A stretch of DNA of 64,000 nt, taken from positions 1 to 64,000 of the forward strand of contig JBARIW010000054.1 of the NCBI GenBank assembly GCA_049799955.1, written 5' to 3'. The notes below the pieces were generated by a model. That model was not told the origin of the DNA. It did not search any database and saw only the letters and a program-made list of their open reading frames with translations. A program made the position numbers and the translations under genes. This DNA comes from JBGTFE01 sp049799955. GTDB taxonomy: Bacteria; Acidobacteriota; Blastocatellia; Pyrinomonadales; Pyrinomonadaceae. Positions 18,461-26,988 of the stretch are shown here, piece by piece. Numbering within the stretch: the stretch's first letter is position 1; every line of letters begins with the position of its first letter.

Positions 18461-20611
18461 TTACCATCTATCAACATTCGAATTCGATTCGACATTTCCA
18501 CGCAAGGGACAGATTGCCCCGATTTTGCGATATTCACGACGCACGGCGGCTTCGAGATGCGCGCTATTCAGAGAAGTTTTTTCACTGAGCGCAAGCGATG
18601 CGGCGTGAAGCGAGATGTTGCGGATTTGTCCTCCGGTCAGCTCGCAGCGTTGAATTATCTCCTGCATCCGGCTCGGCGCAACCGCCATGTTTTCAGGCAG
18701 ATGAAGCTGCCAGATGTGCATACGTTCCGGCACTTCGGGCGCGACAAAATCAACCACCGTGTCCATCCGGCGCTGAAAAGCCGAATCGATGCGGTCGTTG
18801 GCATTGGTCGTGATAATCAGTATTCCTTCAAAAGATTCGAGCCTTTGCAGCAGGTAATTTGTTTCGAGATTGGCATAACGGTCGTTTGCGCTGCCGACGT
18901 TTGTGCGCTGTGTGAGCAGCGCGTCGCCTTCGTCAAGCAGCAAAATAACGTCAAGCTCCTCGACAAGCGCGAAAACGCGGGAGAGATTTTTTTCAGTTTC
19001 GCCGATATATTTGTTGACGACTGTTGAAAGGTCGAGCCGGTAAACGTCTTTTTGCAAAACGGCGGCAAGCAGGCGCGCCGCATATGTTTTGCCCGTGCCG
19101 CTCGTGCCGCTGAAAAGAGCGCGAACGCCTGCCTGAAGCTGCCCGCGCAGGCTCAGACCGACGTGTTTTCTCAGATTTTCACGAATCCGGCAGCGTTCCT
19201 CCAACTGGCGCAAGTCGCTTATCGTTTCTTCTCTGACAGCTAAAAAACTCCAACTCGCATCGAGCGGTTCGAGATAAATCGCCAGCGTGTCGAGCGCCTG
19301 CCGATTTAAAGCCCGCGTCGCCTGCTGAACGTCGGCGAGCGTAATCTTCTTTCGATTTGCCAGAACGGCGTAGGATTTTGCGAGCTTGCCGGCGCGGCGA
19401 ATGTTGCCGCTCGAAAGCCGGAAACGCTCGCTGATTTCGTCAATTTCGTCGGTTTCATTTCTTCCCAGACAGCTTTGCCAATGCGCCCGCCGCTCGTGTT
19501 CTTCGGGCAGATTAATTGTTAAAGTAACGGCTTTTTCCGTCGCCGCGCCGCCGATGCCGCCCTGTTTGCCGAGCGTAATGCCGAGCGCCTTGACCGAAGA
19601 CGAAATCGGCGGAAATTCGACTGTGTCGCTCGGCGCGACATCAAGACTATAAACCGGCATCGCTTTGAGCAGAACCGCGAGCGTTCCTGTCATTTTCCAG
19701 TTCTCGTCATCTTTAATTTCGTTTTTTTTGACTTCCAGCAAACCCAAATCGAGCGAATGAGCCAAAGCTCCGAGAATCGTTTTCCGGCTGTTTCGATGCG
19801 CGCCGCGAACAATAATCGACTGAACATCGCCGCGCTCGATAATTTTCGGCAATAAAGCGAGCCGCTCCCGCAAAGCATCTGGAAGAATCAAATTTTCAAG
19901 CGGAAGCAATTCTGCCGGAGCGGTATATTTTACCCAACTACCCGAGCCAAACTGTTTTTCGCCGCGCAAAACGTCCCAGAGCAGGGTCGAAATCTGCAAA
20001 GTCCATTCGGAGCGCGGATTTTCCGCGTTGCCGAATCCGACCAAACCCAAATCGTATAATTCGTAAACCGCCGAATGAGCCGAAACGCCTTTATTTTCCT
20101 CGCGCTGCCAGCCGTTCAGCATCCCGAATGTCAGGCGTTTATCGTCGGAAAATTCGTTCAGCGATTCGAAAACCGCACCGAAACGCGAATCTTCTTCGAC
20201 CAGTCCGATTGTTATCAATAAAATCAGGGAAGAATGCGCAAGCCCGAACTTTTTCCGCAGCTCGCGCAGAGGCAAGTGCGCTCCGCATTTTTTTTCCCAA
20301 TCGAACAAAGCTTTTTCCCACCATTCATCGGCTTTTTCATCCGGCAAATCGTCCGGCTCGCGTCCGGCAAGCCGCTCGTCGTAAGATTGCAAAAAGGGAA
20401 ATGTCTCAAATGTCGCCGTGCGAGTGCCGAAAGCGCGCGACGCGCGACGCGTTAAACAAGCCGTCGCCGCCAGAAAAAACAAATCGAAATGCCCGGCAGG
20501 CGTTGCCGGAACATCTTTGAAAGGCTCGCTTTGTGAAGATTTTAAAATAGAATCGCTTATCTCCGAACCGAAATTTTCCGCATTTCTATTTTGATTTTTA
20601 ACAGTCAACAT
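18461..20611 (-). CDS. AAA+ ATPase of contractile injection system (Afp15-like)
   Basis: A 716-residue cytosolic ATPase. The N-terminal half (1-450) is divergent, with a second, degraded ATPase-like region. The C-terminal AAA+ module runs from about 480 to 660 with Walker A GTSGTGKT (about 501-508), Walker B VILLLDEGDAL (about 552-562), sensor-1 region LIITTNAND, and arginine residues in AFQRRMD. Such ATPases are constant members of Afp/PVC/MAC-type clusters and are thought to act in particle assembly or maturation. It is 5 nt after the preceding stop and 6 nt before the next start, in the middle of the operon. Confidence 0.92.
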   Translation of the reverse strand: MLTVKNQNRNAENFGSEISDSILKSSQSEPFKDVPATPAGHFDLFFLAATACLTRRASRAFGTRTATFETFPFLQSYDERLAGREPDDLPDEKADEWWEKALFDWEKKCGAHLPLRELRKKFGLAHSSLILLITIGLVEEDSRFGAVFESLNEFSDDKRLTFGMLNGWQREENKGVSAHSAVYELYDLGLVGFGNAENPRSEWTLQISTLLWDVLRGEKQFGSGSWVKYTAPAELLPLENLILPDALRERLALLPKIIERGDVQSIIVRGAHRNSRKTILGALAHSLDLGLLEVKKNEIKDDENWKMTGTLAVLLKAMPVYSLDVAPSDTVEFPPISSSVKALGITLGKQGGIGGAATEKAVTLTINLPEEHERRAHWQSCLGRNETDEIDEISERFRLSSGNIRRAGKLAKSYAVLANRKKITLADVQQATRALNRQALDTLAIYLEPLDASWSFLAVREETISDLRQLEERCRIRENLRKHVGLSLRGQLQAGVRALFSGTSGTGKTYAARLLAAVLQKDVYRLDLSTVVNKYIGETEKNLSRVFALVEELDVILLLDEGDALLTQRTNVGSANDRYANLETNYLLQRLESFEGILIITTNANDRIDSAFQRRMDTVVDFVAPEVPERMHIWQLHLPENMAVAPSRMQEIIQRCELTGGQIRNISLHAASLALSEKTSLNSAHLEAAVRREYRKIGAICPLRGNVESNSNVDRW

Positions 20612-20616
20612 TTCTT

Positions 20617-22668
20617 TTAAATAAATTGAAAATTAACAAATTTTCCGACCGCCGGAATCCAGCTCGGATTGCGGTCAAGCCCCGAAAGCCTGACTTCAAA
20701 CGGCAAATCGGCAAGACTAAAAGTTACGTCCAGATGCGTTGCGGTTACGGTAATTTTTGCCCGCCGCTCAAATAAAATCGCGTTGATTTGTGCCTGTGTC
20801 TCAAGATTTAACGCCTGCAATAAACGCGCCTGCGCGTATTCAGCCAGATTTTTCAACCAATTTTCCGGCGGCGGAAGATGTTTGGGAAAATTCTCTAAAT
20901 CGCTCTCCGCAAGCTCGGAAAAGTCTTTTTGGTAAAATTTCAACTCGTTTTCCATCTGAGTTTTCGCATCTTTAGGCAACGGAACGTCAAGGACGCAGAA
21001 TCCCGCCGGATGACGCACGATTAAACGTTTATCGTTATTTATCCAAAGCCATTTTTGGTCGGTTTGAAAAGTTTTCAGCCATTCGGGCGAAATTCGCCAC
21101 GCGTCCGGCGCGGTAAAGCCCTGTCCCAGTTCTTTTTCGTTTTCGCGTCCGGCAAGCCATTCTAAAAGTTTCCAGACGGGGTCTTTTTTGATTTTTCGTC
21201 CCAGAAATTTAAGCCCCAGAAGCGCGACAAAATCCCAGATATTCAAATCAATTTCCGCTTCTCCCGATTCGGTAAAATCACGGTAAAGATTCAAATATAA
21301 GCCGAGATTCAAGAGATAAAAAACTCCTCCGAAGCGCGTTTCGACAAGAAGCTCGAAGTCCGTTTCTTCAACAAATTCAAATTTCGTTTCTTTGACGGCT
21401 TTCGGAGAAGCACTTTTGGGAATTACAGGTTTTTCAGCCCGCGGAGATTTTGTTTCTTTCGCGCTTTCCTGACGGTCGAATGTTTTTTCAGACGGAGAAT
21501 CTTCAAAAACCGGCTTTTTTGATTTTTCTCTGACTTTTTCAGACGGGAAAAAAACTTCAGATTTCAAATCGCCGGAAGAATCAAAAGGTTCAGCGGTTTT
21601 TTCGACGGATTTTGGCGAATCTTCAAAGATTCTAACCGTTTTTTTTTCGGAAGATTTCCGCGCTTCGATTTCGGATTCGGGTAAAACCGGCGCGGATTTA
21701 GATTTTTTCTGCAAGGGAGGAGACTTCTTTATTTCTCGTTTTTTCTTTGCTTTCAGGATTTTATGTTTGCTTTGCGCCGTCGTCCGGCTGATTTCAAATT
21801 CAGCCCGGAATATTTTCACCTGCCGCGCAAATTCGGACGAGCGGGCAATGCGCGGCACGCGAGCCAGCATCAGCCCGATTCCGAGCAGGCTTTGCTGTTC
21901 GAAGCTTAAACCCGGATGCCGCGTTTCCGGCACAAATTCAGACCACGGAGCGCGCGTTTGAGACGAAGCGAAAAAAAAAGCCCGGGGCGATTTTTTTTTC
22001 TTTTCGATTAACTTTTCCGGCGGCGAAGCAGCGAATTTCTCGCTCACCGCAAACGATTCAAACAAAATCGTTTGCAGTTTGTCCAAACCGAAAACCGTGA
22101 TTATCTGCCGCAGAAGACCGGAAATTTCGTTTGGCTGTAATTTGGTCGCGAACCTGACGGCTTTTGCCTGTTTTGCCAAAATTTGCAGAGCAAACGGGGC
22201 AAATTCCGCCGATTCAATCCAGATTCGGGCGATTGTCTGAGCCTGTTGTAAATTTGGAAAAAGACTTCGCCACCACCAGTTTTCGGCTAATAAGCCTTCG
22301 CTCCAATCGCGCGCCAGACAAGCCAGAAGCTCTGAATTGTCGGCAAAAACGACGCTTTGCGCCTGTGCCGGAACCATTTCGCGAACCGGTCGGAAGGCGC
22401 TTCGATAAAGTTTTTCGATTTCCCGCGTTACAGAATTTCGCCACGCGTCCGAATCGGCTAAATTGGAGCGAGTTAAACGCAGAGTGCGCGGCGACGGGTC
22501 GCGCAGCTTCCTTATGCCGACAATGGCTTTCGGCGGCAAACCCTGGGAAAGAAAGTTATCCGCGCCGAATAATCTTTCAAAATACAGGCGCGTGGCGACC
22601 GTATCGAGCTTCTCGCCTTTAACTCGCAGTTTTGAAACTATTGATGTTTTTTGCCGCCAAACGTCCAT
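20617..22668 (-). CDS. eCIS-associated protein of unknown function
   Basis: A 683-residue protein directly upstream of the ATPase gene. The N-terminal 200 residues are globular and include LPPKAIVGIRKLRDP, a phrase I associate with a conserved eCIS protein found between fibre and ATPase genes. Residues about 280-430 are a very Lys/Ser/Glu/Pro-rich linker, probably disordered. The C-terminal 230 residues are again globular with ETRFGGVFYLLNLGLYLNLY. No signal peptide, transmembrane helix or catalytic motif is seen. Position supports an assembly or structural role. Homology to the CIS_TMP tape-measure family is possible but I cannot show it. Confidence 0.75.
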   Translation of the reverse strand: MDVWRQKTSIVSKLRVKGEKLDTVATRLYFERLFGADNFLSQGLPPKAIVGIRKLRDPSPRTLRLTRSNLADSDAWRNSVTREIEKLYRSAFRPVREMVPAQAQSVVFADNSELLACLARDWSEGLLAENWWWRSLFPNLQQAQTIARIWIESAEFAPFALQILAKQAKAVRFATKLQPNEISGLLRQIITVFGLDKLQTILFESFAVSEKFAASPPEKLIEKKKKSPRAFFFASSQTRAPWSEFVPETRHPGLSFEQQSLLGIGLMLARVPRIARSSEFARQVKIFRAEFEISRTTAQSKHKILKAKKKREIKKSPPLQKKSKSAPVLPESEIEARKSSEKKTVRIFEDSPKSVEKTAEPFDSSGDLKSEVFFPSEKVREKSKKPVFEDSPSEKTFDRQESAKETKSPRAEKPVIPKSASPKAVKETKFEFVEETDFELLVETRFGGVFYLLNLGLYLNLYRDFTESGEAEIDLNIWDFVALLGLKFLGRKIKKDPVWKLLEWLAGRENEKELGQGFTAPDAWRISPEWLKTFQTDQKWLWINNDKRLIVRHPAGFCVLDVPLPKDAKTQMENELKFYQKDFSELAESDLENFPKHLPPPENWLKNLAEYAQARLLQALNLETQAQINAILFERRAKITVTATHLDVTFSLADLPFEVRLSGLDRNPSWIPAVGKFVNFQFI

Positions 22669-22683
22669 TTTCCCGAAGTAAAA

Positions 22684-24381
22684 TCAAATCTCGCAAATAA
22701 TCTGGATAGAATGTATTTCAACCATTGCCACTTGCTGTTGGTTGCCTCCCGGAACTCTGAATGATTGCTGGTCGCCGACGCTGTTTTGCCATTCCGCCGA
22801 AATTACATATTGATTCGTTGAATTATCAACCTTGACCAGACTTGGGACATTTACTTTTTGCGAGAATTTTTCCGTGTTTATCTTGGATAAATTCGCCGAA
22901 ACTATCTTGACGTTCGACAGTTTGTTGTCGAGTTTCTGAGATTCGAGAGTTATGGTAAAAGCTTTCGGCGTTAAATCGCCTGTTAAACCCCTGACAAAAA
23001 TAGCTTTTATTACCGCGCCGTCGGGCAGCTGGACAATCATGCTGCCTTTGATAGGTTTGGGCGTCTCATCAAGAAAAGGCGGAATGGTCGCCTGGTTAAA
23101 GTTAATAAACCAACGGAAAGTGTTTTCGTCCGGCAGAGGCAGCAAAATCGGCGAGAAGGTGAAAATTTGCTGTGTGGGAACGTATTGTCCCATATAAGGC
23201 AGGCTGTGCCGCGCAAAAACCAGAGATTTTCGGATGTTCTGCGTTCCGGCAGCGCCGATGTTTTCTTTCACATAATAAAGCTGAATAGTTTTGCTGCCGT
23301 TCAAATCAATCGGCTCGTGAGAAAGCGCCAGTTCCAGTAATACGGGCAAAAGGTCGCCGTCGATTGTCGCGATGCTTGAGCCTTTCGAGCCGAAAAAAGT
23401 AGCGGGATTAAAGCCCGTCTGCGCGCCGTTCACAACCGGCAAAAGTCCGGCGGGCGGCAGGTAGCGAAAATACTGCGTTGCCGCAATCGTCGATAAATTC
23501 GTTCCGGCAGTCTCCAGATTTTTGATTTGCTCGGCAAACTGCATCATCATCGCTTCGGCTTCGCTCCGGCGGCGGTCTTTGACCAACTGCGTCCAGTTTT
23601 TATCGGCGTCTCTTCTGGTTACGCGCCGCCTGACCGCCCACGTTTCGACAAATTCCACACCTTTCGAAGTCCAGTTAATAACTGCCAAAGGCACGTCGCT
23701 GTCGGCGAGCGAGCTGCTTCTCATTTCGTCCAGAAGCCCGTAGGAATCGAGCGGAAAACCGAGCGGATTTTTGAACAAATCCGATGATTTTGACGCGCCG
23801 AAACATCTGTAGGCGAGATAATTTCTTAACTTGAGCTTATCGCCCGGCAGAGTATCGTTTTTCAAAAACGGGTCAATCGGAAGAAGATTAAACTGCGCGG
23901 TTTCAAGAATTACATTCGTGTTGCAGGTAGCCAAAGCATTTTTGAGTCCGCTGGTCGGCGCGCTTCCTTCGTTTGTTTCGGCAGGCGACAGGACGAGCAG
24001 ATAAAAGCCGAAACCGGCGGCGTATGTGCCGACCTGAAGCGGCTGGCAGTCTCCGAAAATCGTCGAAGGCTGGTCAACCGTTCCGAATCTTTGAAGCAAA
24101 TCAACGCTCGTATCGTCCGACAGATACAAAGCCTGCCCGCATCGATTGACGGCTAAACCTTTGCTGACGGTAACAATCGGATTGACGCCCGCGTCTTTAT
24201 CCTTTTCTACTTCCAAGCCGTAAACTATTCCCTCGCCCGCCGCGCGTCCGGCGCGCCAGACAGCTTCTCGCCGGGAAGTTTGCTCGCGCGTCATATCCGC
24301 GCCGGTTACGAGCCGCCCGTTAAAAAAATTGGTTGCGCGCAGACTGCCGTTAATAATCGGCTGCTTAAGTTTTATGCTCAT
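22684..24381 (-). CDS. Second fibre-like baseplate protein
   Basis: A 565-residue protein. Its first 110 residues follow the same pattern as the N-terminus of the neighbouring tail-fibre protein: NFFNGRLVTGADMTREQ, then GIVYGLEV, then a VSKGLAVNRCGQALYL segment. In the fibre the matching phrases are NYTAGMILGVDDFTQEF, GTVSGLRV and VEPGVAISPRGQLICV. The rest is not repetitive and ends in a beta-rich domain. The shared N-terminus suggests both dock to the same baseplate site, giving the particle two kinds of appendage; this is inference. It starts 36 nt after the fibre stop codon. Confidence 0.75.
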   Translation of the reverse strand: MSIKLKQPIINGSLRATNFFNGRLVTGADMTREQTSRREAVWRAGRAAGEGIVYGLEVEKDKDAGVNPIVTVSKGLAVNRCGQALYLSDDTSVDLLQRFGTVDQPSTIFGDCQPLQVGTYAAGFGFYLLVLSPAETNEGSAPTSGLKNALATCNTNVILETAQFNLLPIDPFLKNDTLPGDKLKLRNYLAYRCFGASKSSDLFKNPLGFPLDSYGLLDEMRSSSLADSDVPLAVINWTSKGVEFVETWAVRRRVTRRDADKNWTQLVKDRRRSEAEAMMMQFAEQIKNLETAGTNLSTIAATQYFRYLPPAGLLPVVNGAQTGFNPATFFGSKGSSIATIDGDLLPVLLELALSHEPIDLNGSKTIQLYYVKENIGAAGTQNIRKSLVFARHSLPYMGQYVPTQQIFTFSPILLPLPDENTFRWFINFNQATIPPFLDETPKPIKGSMIVQLPDGAVIKAIFVRGLTGDLTPKAFTITLESQKLDNKLSNVKIVSANLSKINTEKFSQKVNVPSLVKVDNSTNQYVISAEWQNSVGDQQSFRVPGGNQQQVAMVEIHSIQIICEI

Positions 24382-24417
24382 CTCTCTTACTCCACATTCT
24401 TCTTAAAACTTGTAATA

Positions 24418-26988
24418 TTACTTAAATTGTGTTCCTGCTCCTTCTACGCGAACAAAAACCGTCGCCGAGTCTTCCTTCTCGCTGCCGAGAAACCTTATGG
24501 AATTTTTGTTGGCGTATGCCTGCAAAGTCGTTACGCCGGGCGTTCCTTCAACAACTACCTTTATCAAGCCGAGCATAAACTTAAAGCGCATATAAGCCAT
24601 TTCCGGCTTTTGCAGAGAAACCTGAACGACATTTCTGATATTGGTGCTGGTCGCTTTAATCGGAATCGGACTCAGAAAATTCGGCGCGAGGTCGGTTTCA
24701 CCTTCGACGATTATGCGCGTCTCATCGCCGTCGGGGAATTTTTCCATCGTTACCAAATTCTCGGGCACATCGACATTGAACCAGATTTCGAAGAAATTGT
24801 TATCGCGTCTCGTTACCGTCGCTATCGGCAGGACGCTAATAACTTGCGCCTGCGCCGTTTGCGGCTTCGGCACCCAGTTCGTGCCGTTCCAAACGAGTGC
24901 GTCATTAACATTCGGCGCGGCTGCGCTGACTGATTTTCCCTGCAATCTGACGATTGACAGGTTCGCAAAAGTTCCTGACAAATCGCCGCCCGCCACAGCG
25001 GAGCTTTGCAGAACCTGACCTAAATTAACGGCGTCGGTGGCTACGGTTCCGGCAGCTAAACCGGTGATTTTATTGTTGCCGAGCTTTAGGATTCCAGTCA
25101 TCGCGCGGCTGCCCGTGAGCGCAAGATATTGCTTGTGGTCGTCGTTGGCGAGCCCGGTCAAAGCAGAGTGGTCGGTCACGCCGCCCGACGCAGGCGCTTC
25201 GGCAACCCAATTGCCGCCTTTGAAAGTCAGCACCTGACCATCGATTGTCGGCGCAGCCCCGAGCGTTTTGCCCATTAATTTAGCCAGCGTCGGATTCGGA
25301 TATGTTCCCGATAAATCTCCGCCCGCCGCATCTCCGACTTTGACTGCCTGTGCGGGAGTTTCGGCAATCCAACTGCCTCCTTTAAAGATTAAAGTCTGCC
25401 CGTCAGTCGGCGGCGTTGCTCCGAGCGCTTTGCCCAAAAGTTTGGCAAGTGTCGGGTTCGGATAAGTTCCGCCCAAATCTCCGCCCGCCGCGTCGCCCAC
25501 TTTCACTGTCTGCTCGAAATTTACCGCCTGACCGTTTGCCGTTCCGGCGGCTAAATTCGTGATTTGCTTGCCGCCCATCTTCAAATCTCCGGTCATCGGG
25601 CGGATGCCGGTTAGCGGAAGATATTGTTTATGGTCGTCGTCTCCGAGTCCCGCCAATTCATCATGGTCGGTTATGGGTTTGGCGGTAATCCATTTGCCGG
25701 TTCTAAAAAATAATATTTGTCCTTCCGCGGGCGCACCGGCGGAGAGTTCTTTTCCCTGCAATTTGGCAATCGTCGGATCCGGATATTTTCCGGTCAAATC
25801 GCCGCCCGCAGGGTCGTCTACCTTGATTGCCTGTTCAAAATTTACCGCATGACCTTTTGAGGTTCCTCTGGCTAAATTTATAATTTGCTTGCCGCCCATC
25901 TTTAAGCTTCCGGTCATCGCGCGGCTGCCGTTTATCAAAAGATACTGCGGGTGGTCGTCGTCTTCGAGTCCGGTTAGGTCTCCGTGGTCGTTCGGCTCGT
26001 TCAGCATCCATTCCTGCAACATCCTCAAATGCAGCAGAAACGGGCGATTATCTTCGATAAGCTCGATTTCTTCATCATCGCTCACCTTCCAGTTCGGAGG
26101 AAAAGATGTTAATGGCACACGCAATTCCGCCAGCAAAATGCAGTCGTCGAGCTTTCCGCCTCCGGTCATTTCCACCGCGCAGCCGGTTTCTTTTTCGCTC
26201 AAAACGTTTCTGAGTTCCGTCGTCCATAAACGAAACGCCAGCCGCATATATTCGGAAACGTCTGCGGGATGAATGTTCAGATTTACCGGCGGCGAGACGA
26301 CCGGCGAATCCGTGGACAGAAATTCATCGCGAATCGCGTCTAAAAAGTCATCAATCGGCGTCGAAGAAGCGTCGTCGCTGATTGGAATTTGTCTCAGAAA
26401 ATCGGAATAGCGGCGAACGGCGTCCTCTTCGGGCTGTTTCGGCGCTTCAAACCTGAGTTCGAGCGAATAATCGTCCTTGACGCGCGAAGCTGCCATCAGC
26501 TCGTTCTCGTTGCGGCAAGGCTCGCCCGGAATCGGCGCGTTGTCGGTCAAACATTCGCGGTAACAAAGCACCACGTAAAGCGTAAGTTCCTTGCCGCCCG
26601 GCGGCGAGGTTATAATCGGCGGGCTGCCGTCAACGGGTTGCAGCCATTCGCTTAATTCTTCGGGCTTTGCCGCCGCAAGCCATTGATTCAAATAAGCGCA
26701 CTGCGCCGTCGGAACGCAGATAAGCTGACCGCGCGGGCTGATTGCAACGCCCGGCTCAACCATCACGCGAGGCTCGGTTTCACCGCTTTCAACCCGGACA
26801 CGAAGACCGGAAACGGTTCCGTAGCCGAGCGCTTCACGCGCCATCCAGCGGTCGCGTCCCGACAGGTAGGCAAATTCCTGCGTGAAATCATCGACGCCCA
26901 GAATCATCCCGGCTGTGTAATTAACATGTTTGGTTAAATCAAACTCGCTGGCTGCGGTTACGGTTGACATTGTCGAAAAACAACTCAT
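24418..26988 (-). CDS. Tail fibre protein (Afp13-like position)
   Basis: An 856-residue protein overlapping the gpI-like gene by ATGA. Residues 1-110 are an adaptor-like domain shared with the next gene. Residues about 335-700 consist of phage-fibre repeats with the recurring phrases DDDHKQYLPLTG, AMTGDLKMGGKQITNLA and GGDLSGTYPNPTLAKL, typical of trimeric tail fibres. The final 150 residues form a beta-rich tip domain. Such fibres bind the target cell surface in contractile injection systems. Start choice: ATG at 26988 gives the coupled start; an internal ATG at residue 7 is an alternative. The gene sits where Afp13-type fibres lie, after gpJ and gpI. Confidence 0.88.
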   Translation of the reverse strand: MSCFSTMSTVTAASEFDLTKHVNYTAGMILGVDDFTQEFAYLSGRDRWMAREALGYGTVSGLRVRVESGETEPRVMVEPGVAISPRGQLICVPTAQCAYLNQWLAAAKPEELSEWLQPVDGSPPIITSPPGGKELTLYVVLCYRECLTDNAPIPGEPCRNENELMAASRVKDDYSLELRFEAPKQPEEDAVRRYSDFLRQIPISDDASSTPIDDFLDAIRDEFLSTDSPVVSPPVNLNIHPADVSEYMRLAFRLWTTELRNVLSEKETGCAVEMTGGGKLDDCILLAELRVPLTSFPPNWKVSDDEEIELIEDNRPFLLHLRMLQEWMLNEPNDHGDLTGLEDDDHPQYLLINGSRAMTGSLKMGGKQIINLARGTSKGHAVNFEQAIKVDDPAGGDLTGKYPDPTIAKLQGKELSAGAPAEGQILFFRTGKWITAKPITDHDELAGLGDDDHKQYLPLTGIRPMTGDLKMGGKQITNLAAGTANGQAVNFEQTVKVGDAAGGDLGGTYPNPTLAKLLGKALGATPPTDGQTLIFKGGSWIAETPAQAVKVGDAAGGDLSGTYPNPTLAKLMGKTLGAAPTIDGQVLTFKGGNWVAEAPASGGVTDHSALTGLANDDHKQYLALTGSRAMTGILKLGNNKITGLAAGTVATDAVNLGQVLQSSAVAGGDLSGTFANLSIVRLQGKSVSAAAPNVNDALVWNGTNWVPKPQTAQAQVISVLPIATVTRRDNNFFEIWFNVDVPENLVTMEKFPDGDETRIIVEGETDLAPNFLSPIPIKATSTNIRNVVQVSLQKPEMAYMRFKFMLGLIKVVVEGTPGVTTLQAYANKNSIRFLGSEKEDSATVFVRVEGAGTQFK
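24870..25995 (-). repeat. Tandem fibre repeats inside tail-fibre gene
   Basis: Imperfect direct repeats, visible both in DNA and protein, encode alternating modules of two types: DH..L.GL.DDDH.QYL..G.R.MTG.LK.G...I..LA.GT and VGDAAGGDL.GTYPNPTLAKL.GK. Three modules of the first kind and about four of the second are seen. Such repeats allow length change by recombination and match the shaft of phage fibres. Confidence 0.8.

Noticed and set aside
18359..19027. 222-residue open frame on the plus strand
   Set aside because: Antisense to the ATPase Walker region and the start of the 1145-residue gene; composition and lack of a start signal mark it as a shadow.
24870..25995. CRISPR array
   Set aside because: The direct repeats are in frame, long, imperfect and encode typical fibre modules; there are no constant short repeats with unique spacers and no cas genes.
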